Of a DNA stretch of 26,055 bases, positions 1-8,589 are shown piece after piece. Below the pieces are notes generated by a model, which worked only from the letters and a program-made list of their open reading frames with translations, ran no database searches and had not been told where the DNA came from. How positions within the stretch are numbered: the stretch's first letter is position 1; the number at the start of each line of letters is the position of its first letter. Source of the stretch: Firmicutes bacterium CAG:646 (GTDB lineage: Bacteria > Bacillota > Clostridia > Lachnospirales > Lachnospiraceae). The stretch lies in the NCBI GenBank assembly GCA_000432335.1, contig HF995386.1:1-26055 (forward strand). The letters run 5' to 3'. Made by a program: the position numbers and the translations under genes.

Positions 1-71
1 AATTTGTTATCAAAAGACTTTTGAAAGTGCCGCAAACCCGCATAGACACTAGATTTTTACGATACTCCAAC

Positions 72-1616
72 TTATTCAAACTCAATCGTTGCCGGCGGTT
101 TCCCAGTACAATCATACAGTACCCGGTTAACCCCTTTCACTTCATTGACGATTCTGCTGGTTACTTTTCCCAGGACTTCCCATGGCAGGTCGGCGCTTTC
201 TGCAGTCATGAAGTCGCTTGTAAGTACCGCCCGCAGGGCAATCGCATAATCGTAGGTTCTTTCATCGCCCATGCATCCTACAGAACGCATATTGGTAATG
301 GCGGCAAAGTACTGTCCCAGGTCTTTGGAGATTCCGGCTTTTTCGATTTCTTCCCGATAAATAGCGTCTGCATCCTGTACGATGCGGACTTTTTCAGGTG
401 TTACCTCGCCGATGATACGAACGCCCAGTCCCGGTCCGGGGAATGGCTGACGGAATACCAGATATTCCGGGATTCCCAGTTCCAGTCCGGCTTTTCTTAC
501 TTCATCCTTGAACAGATCCCGCAGAGGCTCGATGATTTCTTTAAAGTCTACATATTCGGGAAGTCCGCCTACGTTGTGGTGGGATTTGATCACGGTAGAT
601 TCGCCGCCAACGCCGCTTTCCACCACATCCGGGTAAATGGTTCCCTGTACCAGGAAGTCCACTTTGCCGATTTTTTTGGCTTCTTCCTCAAAGACACGGA
701 TAAATTCTTCGCCGATGATTTTTCTCTTCTGTTCCGGTTCTTCCACACCCTGTAATTTTTTGTAAAAACGTTCCTGAGCATTGACGCGGATAAAGTTTAA
801 GTCATAGTTTCCTTCCGGACCGAAAACAGCTTCCACTTCATCGCCTTCATTTTTTCGGAGCAGACCGTGATCTACGAATACGCAGGTTAGCTGATTTCCG
901 ACTGCTTTAGAAAGCATAACGGCAGCTACAGAGGAATCTACACCGCCGGAGAGGGCGCACAATACTTTTCCGTTGCCTACTTTTTCACGGATCGCCAAGA
1001 TGGATTCTTCTACGAAGGAGTCCATTTTCCAGTCGCCAGTGCATCCACAGACGTTGTATACAAAGTTTGCCAGCATTTTTTTGCCTTCCAGTGTGTGAAG
1101 AACTTCAGGATGGAACTGGGTTGCATACAGCTGTTTTTCAGCATTTTCCACTGCCGCTACCGGGCAGTCCGGCGTATGGGCAATGATCTCGAATCCGGGA
1201 GCAGCTTTTTCTATATAATCGTTGTGACTCATCCAACAGATGGTCTTTTCGGATACATTTTCAAATAATTTGGAATTTTGATTTACAGATACTTCGATTT
1301 TACCGTATTCTCGGACGGGAGCTTTGCAGACGGTTCCGCCAAGCTGATGCATCATAAGCTGTGAACCATAGCAGATTCCCAGAATCGGCACACCCAGTTC
1401 GTATATTTTTTTGTCATAGGAAGGGGCGTCTTCCAGATAAACACTGTTTGGTCCGCCAGTGAAAATGATTCCCTTTGGGTTCAGAGCTTTTATTTTTTCC
1501 AAATCTGTTTTATAGGAATAGATTTCACAGTATACGTTACATTCGCGAACGCGTCTTGCGATCAACTGATTATACTGTCCGCCAAAATCAAGTACGATTA
1601 CGGTTTCTCTTTTCAT
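72..1616 (-). CDS. guaA: GMP synthase (glutamine-hydrolysing)
   Basis: Cytosolic enzyme converting XMP, glutamine and ATP to GMP, the last step of guanine nucleotide synthesis. The 514-residue product has the normal bacterial GuaA length and layout. An N-terminal class I glutamine amidotransferase domain has the nucleophile in LGICYGSQ (C82) and the QFHPEV His/Glu pair (H169, E171). An ATP-pyrophosphatase domain follows, with the P-loop ALSGGVDSS near residues 221-229, and then the C-terminal dimerisation domain ending IEFE. The ATG has a GAGGAGG-type ribosome site just upstream. It is a single gene reading away from cca, with its own promoter. Nothing in the frame looks damaged. The 3' end of guaA is a known integration site for mobile elements. 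Confidence 0.98.
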   Translation of the reverse strand: MKRETVIVLDFGGQYNQLIARRVRECNVYCEIYSYKTDLEKIKALNPKGIIFTGGPNSVYLEDAPSYDKKIYELGVPILGICYGSQLMMHQLGGTVCKAPVREYGKIEVSVNQNSKLFENVSEKTICWMSHNDYIEKAAPGFEIIAHTPDCPVAAVENAEKQLYATQFHPEVLHTLEGKKMLANFVYNVCGCTGDWKMDSFVEESILAIREKVGNGKVLCALSGGVDSSVAAVMLSKAVGNQLTCVFVDHGLLRKNEGDEVEAVFGPEGNYDLNFIRVNAQERFYKKLQGVEEPEQKRKIIGEEFIRVFEEEAKKIGKVDFLVQGTIYPDVVESGVGGESTVIKSHHNVGGLPEYVDFKEIIEPLRDLFKDEVRKAGLELGIPEYLVFRQPFPGPGLGVRIIGEVTPEKVRIVQDADAIYREEIEKAGISKDLGQYFAAITNMRSVGCMGDERTYDYAIALRAVLTSDFMTAESADLPWEVLGKVTSRIVNEVKGVNRVLYDCTGKPPATIEFE

Positions 1617-1652
1617 TCATGTATCCTCCTGAAATATTTTTAGCATTTTTTT

Positions 1653-1682
1653 ATTATAAAATATAGGTTCTCTTTTTGACAA
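1653..1682 (-). promoter_or_regulatory. Probable guaA promoter
   Basis: On the minus strand TTGTCA (1677-1682) and TATAAT (1653-1658) are separated by 18 bases, about 35 bases before the guaA start codon. This fits a housekeeping sigma-factor promoter. No purine riboswitch could be recognised in the short leader. Confidence 0.6.
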
Positions 1683-1732
1683 GTAAAAATATGCGGGGGA
1701 TTTTCTTGATTTCCCGGCAATTCCACGAATTT

Positions 1733-3082
1733 TCAGTGTTCCCATGTCGATGACAGACATTCCTTTTTCCAGTATTCCAAAAGTTTTTCTTTCTTGTTCA
1801 TCTGGGGATCATCCAAAACCACGGTCAGCAGTTTTTGGAGTGTCTCGCCCAATCCTGGACCCGGCTGCATACCTTCCTGTATCAGGTCTTTTCCCGTTAC
1901 GGCAAGGGTTTTCAGAGAAACGCACTGTTTTTTTCTGAGAATTTCCAGATAAATATTCTCTACCTGTGTAATCCGTTGCAGTTTTTCTTCCCGGAGATAG
2001 TTGCTTTGCGCCAGGCAGTCTGCCCGTTGTACCTTAAGGAGAAGAGGAAAAAGATCTTCACCCACCTGATGAATGGCGCGGCGCACTGCTTTTGGGGTGG
2101 GAAGTGTGCGGTAGTCATGCCAGAAGACCAGTTTCGTTACCTGCTGTATGGTGTCATTGTCAAATTTCAGGCGGCGGAGAATTTTTTTCGCGATCTCCTG
2201 TCCGACTTGTTGATGTCCGTAAAAATGATCTATTCCCTGCTCATCGGTGGAGTGGGTTTCAGCTTTTCCCATATCATGGAACAGCATGGTGAGTCTCAAA
2301 ACTTTGTCAGGTTCCACCTGGGGGAGTGAGAGAAGCGTATGTTCTCCAACAGTTCCTATATGGTGAGGGTTATTCTGGGGTGTTGTCATGATGCAGTCAA
2401 ATTCTGGCATGATGATGCGGGTGATACCTGTCTCATATACGGTTTGCCATAATTGCGGGCGGTGGGAGAGCAGCAGTTTTACAATTTCTGTCTGGATACG
2501 TTCAGCGCTGATCTTCACCAGAGTGGGAGCCAATTCTACAATCGCCTGACGAGTATTTTCCTCTATGGTAAATCCCAGCTGTGCGGCAAATCGTACCGCT
2601 CTCAGAATTCTTAAAGCGTCTTCTCCGAAGCGTTTCCAGGGATCGCCTACGCAGCGGATGATTTTTTTCTGCAGATCCATCATGCCTCCGAATTGGTCGA
2701 TCAATCCTTGTTCCGGGCTGTAGGCCATGGCGTTGATAGTAAAATCCCGGCGCTTCAGGTCTTCTGTCAGGTTGGAGGTGAACTGGACTTCTTTTGGATG
2801 ACGTCCGTCTTCATATTCTCCGTCGATGCGGTAGGTGGTGACTTCATAACCGGTGCTTCCCATCATAACGGTGACGGTACCATGCTGCAGTCCCGTGTCC
2901 ACTGTCCGCTGAAATAGTTCTTTTACCTGATAAGGAGAAGCGGAGGTGGTGATATCCCAGTCGTCTGGTATCCGTCCAAGAATGCTGTCCCGGACGCAGC
3001 CCCCCACTGCAAAGGCTTCATAGCCGTGTTTTTGTAATATTTCAATAATCATATTGACCCCGGCGGGTGTTTTTAAGCGCAC
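1733..3082 (-). CDS. cca: CCA tRNA nucleotidyltransferase / poly(A) polymerase family, with HD domain
   Basis: Adds or repairs the 3' CCA of tRNAs in the cytosol. The 449-residue product begins with the class II nucleotidyltransferase fold: AVGGCVRD (residues 25-32), then DDWDI carrying the catalytic aspartates (D41, D43), and later RRDFTINAMAY. An HD phosphohydrolase-like domain follows, with LFHDMGKAETHS, as in CCA enzymes with a C-terminal HD module. The start is GTG (3080-3082), chosen because GGAGGAG lies just upstream and the conserved N-terminus begins soon after. The poly(A) polymerase branch has the same fold, so strict CCA-adding activity is the likely but unproven reading. It lies downstream of proS in the same direction, separated by a palindromic element. 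Confidence 0.93.
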   Translation of the reverse strand: MRLKTPAGVNMIIEILQKHGYEAFAVGGCVRDSILGRIPDDWDITTSASPYQVKELFQRTVDTGLQHGTVTVMMGSTGYEVTTYRIDGEYEDGRHPKEVQFTSNLTEDLKRRDFTINAMAYSPEQGLIDQFGGMMDLQKKIIRCVGDPWKRFGEDALRILRAVRFAAQLGFTIEENTRQAIVELAPTLVKISAERIQTEIVKLLLSHRPQLWQTVYETGITRIIMPEFDCIMTTPQNNPHHIGTVGEHTLLSLPQVEPDKVLRLTMLFHDMGKAETHSTDEQGIDHFYGHQQVGQEIAKKILRRLKFDNDTIQQVTKLVFWHDYRTLPTPKAVRRAIHQVGEDLFPLLLKVQRADCLAQSNYLREEKLQRITQVENIYLEILRKKQCVSLKTLAVTGKDLIQEGMQPGPGLGETLQKLLTVVLDDPQMNKKEKLLEYWKKECLSSTWEH

Positions 3083-3108
3083 GTTTTCTCCTCCTTTTTT
3101 AACAGATA

Positions 3109-3172
3109 AGGAGCTGTCGCTTTAAACATGCTCCGGAAATATTCTGGACATGTACTTAATGCAACAGCTCCT
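3109..3172. repeat. Palindromic intergenic element between proS and cca
   Basis: AGGAGCTGT (3109-3117) pairs perfectly with ACAGCTCCT (3164-3172). The stem extends by GC/GC after one mismatch. A second inner pairing joins ACATG (3126-3130) and CATGT (3149-3153). A T-rich tract follows on the plus strand (3174-3186), so it would terminate plus-strand RNA. However, all nearby genes read on the minus strand. It resembles a dispersed palindromic repeat or a decayed transposon end more than the proS terminator. Confidence 0.65.
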
Positions 3173-3184
3173 GTTTTTTATTTT

Positions 3185-4624
3185 TTAGTAAGCTCTTCCC
3201 CAGTAAACCATTTTTTTTGCAGGTTTTCCGCAGCATACGCAGGTATCTGACAGATTTTCCTGTTCAAAAGGAATGCAGCGGGAAGTTGCAGCTGTTTCTT
3301 CTTTGATCTTATCTTCACATTCTTTGCAGCCGCACCACATTGCTTTTACAAATCCTGGTTTTTCGTTGATTGTCTGAACAAATTCGTCATAATTTGTAGC
3401 TACATAAGTATGAGAATCTCTGTGAGCTCTTGCTCTCTCCAGCATATCATTCTGCATAGAATCCAGAATTTCCTGAACTTTTACGGCAATCTCATCAAAG
3501 GAAACGACTACTTTTTCTCTGGTATCTCTTCTTACCACGACAGCCTGTCCTGCTTCGATGTCTTTAGGACCGCATTCGATACGCACAGGAATACCGCGCA
3601 TTTCCTGTTCAGCGAATTTGAATCCCGGGCTCTTGTCTGTAGCATCTGTTTTTACACGGATACCGGCAGCTTTCAATACTGCATTCAGTTCTTCGGCTTT
3701 TTCTAGAACGCCTTCTTTTCTCTGCTGGATCGGTACGATCACTGCCTGGACAGGAGCGATTCTTGGAGGCAGCTGAAGTCCGCTGTTGTCTCCGTGTACC
3801 ATGATGATAGCGCCGATCATACGGGTGGTCATTCCCCAGGATGTCTGATGTACGTACTGCAGTTTATTTTCTTTATCGGTGTACTGGATGCCGAAGGCTT
3901 TTGCAAATCCATCGCCGAAATTGTGGCTGGTACCGGACTGCAGCGCTTTTCCATCATGCATCAGAGATTCGATTGTATAAGTAGCCTCCGCTCCTGCAAA
4001 TTTTTCTTTATCTGTTTTTCTTCCTTTGATGACGGGAATTGCCAGAACTTCTTCACAGAAATCTGCATACAGATTCAGCATCTGAATGGTTCTTTCCTCC
4101 GCTTCCTCTGCTGTAGCGTGAGCAGTATGTCCTTCTTGCCACAGGAATTCTCTGGAACGCAGGAATGGACGGGTTGTTTTTTCCCAGCGAACGACAGAAC
4201 ACCACTGATTATATACTTTCGGGAGATCTCTGTGGGACTGGATTTCTTTGGAATACAGATCACAGAATAAGGTTTCGGAAGTAGGTCTTACGCAGAGACG
4301 TTCCTGCAGTTCTTCCAGACCGCCATGGGTTACCCATGCAACTTCCGGAGCAAATCCTTCCACATGATCTTTTTCTTTTTGCAGAAGACTTTCTGGAATA
4401 AACATAGGAAGATATACATTTTCTACGCCAGTTTCCTTAAATCTCTGATCCAGTTCTTTCTGAATATTTTCCCAGATAGCATATCCGGCAGGTTTGATTA
4501 CCATGCAGCCTTTGACACTGGTATAATCTACCAGATCGGCTTTTTTTACCACATCGGTATACCATTGTGCGAAATCTTCTTCCATGGAAGTGATGGCTTC
4601 CACGAGTTTTTTGTCCTTTGCCAT
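3185..4624 (-). CDS. proS: Prolyl-tRNA synthetase, archaeal/eukaryote-like form
   Basis: Charges tRNA-Pro with proline in the cytosol. The 479-residue protein lacks the large editing insertion of the E. coli-type enzyme and has the short architecture. A class II catalytic core comes first (motif 2 region RPTSETLF and FLWQEGHTAHAT), then an anticodon-binding domain (VQAVIVPIQQRKEG onward). A C-terminal zinc-binding-like domain has paired cysteines (CGCKECE and CVCCGK) and ends in a tyrosine, all typical of this subclass. The ATG is preceded by a GGAGGAAAAT ribosome site. Expression is probably controlled by the T-box leader upstream. A 143-base palindromic element sits between that leader and the start codon. 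Confidence 0.96.
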   Translation of the reverse strand: MAKDKKLVEAITSMEEDFAQWYTDVVKKADLVDYTSVKGCMVIKPAGYAIWENIQKELDQRFKETGVENVYLPMFIPESLLQKEKDHVEGFAPEVAWVTHGGLEELQERLCVRPTSETLFCDLYSKEIQSHRDLPKVYNQWCSVVRWEKTTRPFLRSREFLWQEGHTAHATAEEAEERTIQMLNLYADFCEEVLAIPVIKGRKTDKEKFAGAEATYTIESLMHDGKALQSGTSHNFGDGFAKAFGIQYTDKENKLQYVHQTSWGMTTRMIGAIIMVHGDNSGLQLPPRIAPVQAVIVPIQQRKEGVLEKAEELNAVLKAAGIRVKTDATDKSPGFKFAEQEMRGIPVRIECGPKDIEAGQAVVVRRDTREKVVVSFDEIAVKVQEILDSMQNDMLERARAHRDSHTYVATNYDEFVQTINEKPGFVKAMWCGCKECEDKIKEETAATSRCIPFEQENLSDTCVCCGKPAKKMVYWGRAY

Positions 4625-4675
4625 TTTTATTTTCCTCCTGTTTTCGGCGGGGTCTGTTGTCTGTTTTTATAATAT

Positions 4676-4818
4676 AAAGATGCCAGGGTCAAAAGGTCAT
4701 AAACCACGTTGTGCTTGCACATAAGTGGTTTTATGCCTTTATGACCCGCCCCAAATTCGGATATCGTGGGGCAGAATTGTGGGAGTGCGTAGCACGAAAC
4801 AATTCGTTAGGCATCTTT
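4676..4818. repeat. Multi-hairpin palindromic element (MITE-like or structured RNA)
   Basis: The ends are a perfect 9-base inverted repeat, AAAGATGCC (4676-4684) and GGCATCTTT (4810-4818). Inside are three arms. GGTCATAAA (4695-4703) pairs with TTTATGACC (4738-4746), with CATAAACCAC (4698-4707) as an alternative partner for GTGGTTTTATG (4725-4735). GCCCC (4748-4752) pairs with GGGGC (4768-4772). GAATTGT (4774-4780) pairs with ACAATTC (4799-4805), enclosing GTGC/GCAC. No coding potential is seen. It lies in the proS 5' untranslated region, downstream of the T-box terminator, which suggests insertion of a small mobile element. Confidence 0.6.
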
Positions 4819-4835
4819 TGACTTCAACATCATAT

Positions 4836-4872
4836 AAAAAAAGACAACACAGCCCTCTGTTTTCTAACAGGG
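4836..4872 (-). terminator. T-box-controlled intrinsic terminator
   Basis: On the minus strand CCCTGTT and the downstream AACAG-A-GGG form a stem with a short AGAA loop, followed after a brief spacer by seven U residues. The 5' CCCT is also needed for the antiterminator, so the two folds exclude each other. Confidence 0.8.
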
Positions 4873-5077
4873 ACCAAGCGTTGCCCGGCGGTACCACCCT
4901 TATTAACAGTTTAGAAACTGTTCACTCTTTCTTCTTTTGTAACGCCAAAGTCGCGTCCTGCTCCTCACAGGCAGCTCCGGGGCCGGTTCCATTCATTTCG
5001 CACAGGAAGTTTCCACCATGTCTTCCCTCTCTGGTGATTGTCCTGAATGTACTATTCCCTTCATAGCCAGTTTTATG
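4836..5077 (-). promoter_or_regulatory. T-box leader of proS
   Basis: The minus strand reads the conserved T-box core AAGGGTGGTACCGC (4888-4901), which would bind the acceptor end of uncharged tRNA. The antiterminator pairs AGGG just before TGGTACC with CCCT (4869-4872). The competing terminator is the hairpin at 4853-4872 (CCCTGTT with AACAG and GG, A bulge) followed by a run of seven U (4836-4842). Stem I lies at about 4930-5070, with AGAGAGGG-type and GGAAG segments. I could not fix the specifier codon by eye; a proline codon is expected from the downstream gene. Uncharged tRNA-Pro should allow read-through into proS. Confidence 0.9.
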
Positions 5078-5083
5078 TTCTTG

Positions 5084-5112
5084 ATTCTAGCGGATAACCG
5101 TAAATTTGTCAA
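5084..5112 (-). promoter_or_regulatory. Promoter of the proS T-box transcript
   Basis: Consensus TTGACA (5107-5112) and TAGAAT (5084-5089) are 17 bases apart on the minus strand. The predicted start is near 5077, just before the T-box stem I. It is divergent from the Wadjet promoter, with only 15 bases between the two -35 boxes. Confidence 0.75.
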
Positions 5113-5127
5113 GAAGTGATGTAAGGG

Positions 5128-5156
5128 TTGAATTTTAGAACTGGTTTTTATATACT
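5128..5156 (+). promoter_or_regulatory. Promoter of the Wadjet operon
   Basis: TTGAAT (5128-5133), 17 bases, TATACT (5151-5156) on the plus strand, about 60 bases before the jetD start. No clear second promoter is seen between here and the end of jetC, so the four jet genes are probably one transcript. Confidence 0.65.
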
Positions 5157-5218
5157 GATTTTATGGAAAAAATCATAAGACAGATTTCTTTATACCTCAG
5201 AAGGGAGAGTTTCTATTT

Positions 5219-6259
5219 ATGAAAAGAATCTCTTTAACACAATTACTGGCATCTCACAGAAATGTTTCCTACCAACAGCAATATGATTATATTTTAAGTC
5301 TGATTCAATCCGGCAGGATCAAACCGGTCTCGGCTTCTCCAATCAATGGGAAAAGTCCGGCTCTGCATCAGGAGTATTGGCTCCTGGAGAAGGAAAAAGA
5401 TCAGACTTTTTTATTGGAGGAATTGCAGTATGATCTTCATCCGGCGATTTCTATAGGATATTATCAGAAACATCTGGAGCAATATGAACGGGATCGCGAA
5501 TGGGTTTTGCTGCTGAATGAATATCTGAAAACAAAAAGGGAGAATCTACATTGGCAGATATCGCAAAATGAGCGAAGCTTTGAGATATGGAACAGGGAAA
5601 AATTTTTGCTGAAGGAAGAAGGAAAGAAGGTTTTAAAACGGTGCGGGCTGGATGTGGAAAAATTGAATTTTTATCAGACAGCGGAACCGTTGGCTTATTA
5701 TTCTCATACAAGAAAAACGCCTCAGAATATGCTGATTTTAGAAAATAAAGATACGTTTTACAGTATGCGCCGCCATTTGCTGGAGGGGAAGAAGAGTATT
5801 CTGGGAGTTACTATAGGAACATTGATTTATGGCGCCGGGAAAGGGATTTTTAAGTCTTTTCAGGATTTTGAATTTTGTGTGGAACCTTATATGAAGGAAA
5901 AGAAGAATCAGATTTTCTACTTTGGCGATCTGGATTACGAGGGAATTGGAATTTACGAGAGACTGGTTGGGGTGTATGGACAGGCATGGAAAATTCATCC
6001 TTTTACCCCGGGCTATTTGTCTATGTTAAAAAAGGCAGAAATCGTCAGGAAACTTCCGGAAAGCAGCAATCAGCAAAATAAGCATTTGAACGGCAGTTTT
6101 TTCGCATATTTTGAAGAGGATGAAAACAGGAAGATGCAGGATATTTTGGAACAGGGAAAATATATTCCTCAGGAGATTTTAAATATTATGGATTTCCGGG
6201 AGGATGACGAGAAGAAACTTGATAAGAGGAAGGAAGAAGAATGCAATACGATTTTTTGA
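5219..6259 (+). CDS. jetD: Wadjet protein JetD (Toprim nuclease subunit, DUF2220-like)
   Basis: JetD is the nuclease of Wadjet: after the SMC motor extrudes a small circular DNA, it cuts it, giving plasmid defence. This 346-residue protein has an N-terminal helical/winged region. Its C-terminal Toprim domain shows the conserved acidic residues: the glutamate in LILENKDT (E175) and the D-x-D in YFGDLDYEGIG (D237, D239). The ATG follows AAGGGAGAG by about ten bases. It is the first gene of the cluster, and its 3' end overlaps jetA by 19 bases, implying coupled translation. The jetD-first order and partner families resemble the Wadjet subtype called type III; the subtype is from memory. All catalytic residues look intact. 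Confidence 0.87.
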   Translation: MKRISLTQLLASHRNVSYQQQYDYILSLIQSGRIKPVSASPINGKSPALHQEYWLLEKEKDQTFLLEELQYDLHPAISIGYYQKHLEQYERDREWVLLLNEYLKTKRENLHWQISQNERSFEIWNREKFLLKEEGKKVLKRCGLDVEKLNFYQTAEPLAYYSHTRKTPQNMLILENKDTFYSMRRHLLEGKKSILGVTIGTLIYGAGKGIFKSFQDFEFCVEPYMKEKKNQIFYFGDLDYEGIGIYERLVGVYGQAWKIHPFTPGYLSMLKKAEIVRKLPESSNQQNKHLNGSFFAYFEEDENRKMQDILEQGKYIPQEILNIMDFREDDEKKLDKRKEEECNTIF

Positions 6260-7863
6260 AGAATTTCCCTAAAAGGATGAAAAATGTGGGGCTGTATTCT
6301 TTGTTGGTTCAGAATAGTTTCCAGAAAACCACATGGAAACAGTATGGATTTATCAAGAGTCATGAGCAGATTAATATGATTTTTGCAGTGCTTTTGTATA
6401 TTATGGAACAATCGTTGAAAGAAGAAAATTGTACGCTGGATGATATTGGAGCTTACATAGATACGCTGAATATGCAGTATTTGAGAAAGAATATTTCCTA
6501 TGAAGAATGTAAAGAGCTGGGGGATTTTATTGTAAATACGATATTGTGCAATGAGGGACGTCCCATGTATTTTGAAGGGTTTGATTTTGAGCAGGGAGCC
6601 TATCAGAGGATGAATGTAAGCTATGTGGCCAATCGGGTGGTCTATATTGACGGAGAGATCAAGCGCACGTCTTATTATCTCACGGATGACGGCTACAGTC
6701 TTTTGCTGTCCACGTTGGAAGTGGAGAGTAATATGAAATTGACCATTCATGAAATGATCTTTCAGATGCATCTGGAAAAGCAGAGTTATGATAAAGCCGT
6801 GGACGAGATAAAAAATGTATTTAATCTGCTGCGGATTCAGCTTCAGAAGATTCAGGAAGCCATGAGCAGGATAAGGAGAAATGCCCTGAATTATTCGGTA
6901 AAGGATTACGAGGAAATCCTGGTGGAGAATCTGAATACCATCAGCGACACGAAAGAGAAGTTTCAGAATTACAGGGAAATGGTGAAAAAACGCGTCCATG
7001 AGCTGGAAGAAGAGAATATCAATGTGCAGAAACTGAGCAGAAAAGATGAGGAAAATCTGAACCATCTCCGGATTATTGAAACGTATCTGAACCGGACGAT
7101 TGATGAGCATCAGAAGATCCTGAACCACCATTTTGATCTGAAAGCTTTGTATACCCATGAACTGGAACAGCTTTCCCAGATGGCTCTGATTCAGAGATTT
7201 CAGTTGCGCACTGATTTTTATGAAAAGGTTCTGGAAAATCCGGGAGCTTTGGAACAGATGGATTATTTCTTTCGACCACTGTTCAATCAGGATGGAGAAA
7301 AAATATACAATCTGAATAAGGCATTCCAGTACCAGAAAATGGCGCAGCGAAAGCAGGAAGAGGATGAAACGGAAGAGCTGGATTTTGATGAAGAAACCTG
7401 GCAGAGAGAGCAGGAAGAGAGAAAACGGGAGAAACTGAAAAAGTATGAAGGAAGTCTCAGCTGTATTCTGAAATGGGCAGGAGAAAAGGGAGAAGTTTCA
7501 CTGGGAGAAATGAAAGAAATTTTTGACGCCGGGGAAGAGGAGGAAAAACTAAAATTCATCCCTACGGTAGAAATTTTCAAGGAAATCATGGTGGAATTGA
7601 TGAAAACCCGGAGGATCGATCTTCCGGCGCTTCGGGAAGAGCGAAAGCAATTTATTCAGGAAGAATCTCTGGAATTTCGGCTGGGAGATATGGTTTTGAA
7701 ACTGGCGGATGAGATTCCGGAAAATTTCGGAATAGAGCATATTGAGACGTATCGGCTGGAGAGAGAAGAACCGGTAGTTTTTGAGGGAGTATTCAGTGAA
7801 GACGGAAGTGTGAAGAGTATCCGGTGTTCGGATGTTTTGATACGGGTGAGAAAAAAGGTATAG
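6241..7863 (+). CDS. jetA: Wadjet protein JetA (kleisin-like subunit, DUF5716-like)
   Basis: JetA is the kleisin-type subunit that bridges the heads of the JetC SMC dimer, like MukF/MksF. The 540-residue product has an N-terminal winged-helix-like part, a long helical middle, and a strongly charged coiled-coil segment rich in Glu/Lys around residues 370-410. A C-terminal domain follows that may contact the SMC head. The ATG at 6241 overlaps jetD and follows a purine-rich GAGGAAGGAAG tract that serves as the ribosome site. jetB follows 15 bases downstream. Assignment rests mainly on gene order, length and overall similarity to the DUF5716/JetA family. I see no catalytic motif, as expected for a kleisin. 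Confidence 0.83.
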   Translation: MQYDFLKNFPKRMKNVGLYSLLVQNSFQKTTWKQYGFIKSHEQINMIFAVLLYIMEQSLKEENCTLDDIGAYIDTLNMQYLRKNISYEECKELGDFIVNTILCNEGRPMYFEGFDFEQGAYQRMNVSYVANRVVYIDGEIKRTSYYLTDDGYSLLLSTLEVESNMKLTIHEMIFQMHLEKQSYDKAVDEIKNVFNLLRIQLQKIQEAMSRIRRNALNYSVKDYEEILVENLNTISDTKEKFQNYREMVKKRVHELEEENINVQKLSRKDEENLNHLRIIETYLNRTIDEHQKILNHHFDLKALYTHELEQLSQMALIQRFQLRTDFYEKVLENPGALEQMDYFFRPLFNQDGEKIYNLNKAFQYQKMAQRKQEEDETEELDFDEETWQREQEERKREKLKKYEGSLSCILKWAGEKGEVSLGEMKEIFDAGEEEEKLKFIPTVEIFKEIMVELMKTRRIDLPALREERKQFIQEESLEFRLGDMVLKLADEIPENFGIEHIETYRLEREEPVVFEGVFSEDGSVKSIRCSDVLIRVRKKV

Positions 7864-7878
7864 GAGAGGAACAAAAGA

Positions 7879-8589
7879 ATGGCATATGAGATAGAACAGA
7901 TCAGAACCAGTCAGGAGATTTTTTATTATCTGCTGGAGCATCATGAATTGCGGGAGGAAGAGGAAAATACTCTATATCAATCGTATATACAGGAGGAGGA
8001 GATTCAGAATCTGGTAAAATCTCAGGGTGAGATCGCAGACTGTAATATTGAACGGTATGGAAATGTGATTTATCTGATTCCCCGGGAAGAGAATAATTTT
8101 CTGGGATTTTCCAAGGCGCAGCTGAAAAGTGTCTTATGTAAGTCTACAGGAACGGATAAAGATTACTATTTGTCTCAGTTTGTGATTCTGACCTTGCTGG
8201 TGGAGTTTTTTGACGGACAGGGCAGCAGCAGTAAAACCCGGGAATATATGCGTGTGGGAGAATTGCAGAACTGTATTTCGGAGAGACTGAAGGAAGGTGT
8301 GGAGCGGACAGCAGGAAAAGAGGACTGTCCCATTGCATTTTCTCAGATGTTGGAGGCTTATGAAGCGTTGAAATCCGATGAGAGAGGTTCCAGAAAGAAA
8401 ACGACAAAAGAGGGATTTCTGCATAATATTCTTTTGTTTTTACAGGAACAGGGGCTGATCGAATATGTGGAACAGGATGAGATGATCAAAACCACGGGTA
8501 AACTGGATCATTTTATGGACTGGAATCTCCTGAATCAGAATAATTATCAGCGAGTTATGAAAGTATTGGGGGTAACGGAAGATGAGTAA
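7879..8589 (+). CDS. jetB: Wadjet protein JetB (KITE-like subunit, DUF6063-like)
   Basis: A 236-residue protein in the place of JetB, the small KITE/MukE-like accessory subunit that binds the JetA kleisin in the Wadjet motor. It has mixed helices and strands with no enzyme motif, in keeping with a tandem winged-helix protein. The start ATG follows AGGAGAGG. The last eight bases overlap the jetC start, so translation is probably coupled. The identification depends on position between jetA and jetC, size and resemblance to the DUF6063 family. The sequence alone would not prove it. Confidence 0.8.
   Translation: MAYEIEQIRTSQEIFYYLLEHHELREEEENTLYQSYIQEEEIQNLVKSQGEIADCNIERYGNVIYLIPREENNFLGFSKAQLKSVLCKSTGTDKDYYLSQFVILTLLVEFFDGQGSSSKTREYMRVGELQNCISERLKEGVERTAGKEDCPIAFSQMLEAYEALKSDERGSRKKTTKEGFLHNILLFLQEQGLIEYVEQDEMIKTTGKLDHFMDWNLLNQNNYQRVMKVLGVTEDE

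Noticed and set aside
3109..3172. Hairpin as intrinsic terminator of proS
   Set aside because: The T-tract is on the plus-strand side only, so it does not suit a minus-strand transcript.
6169..7158. 329-codon minus-strand ORF
   Set aside because: Antisense of jetD/jetA, with composition explained by the helical coding strand and no family resemblance.
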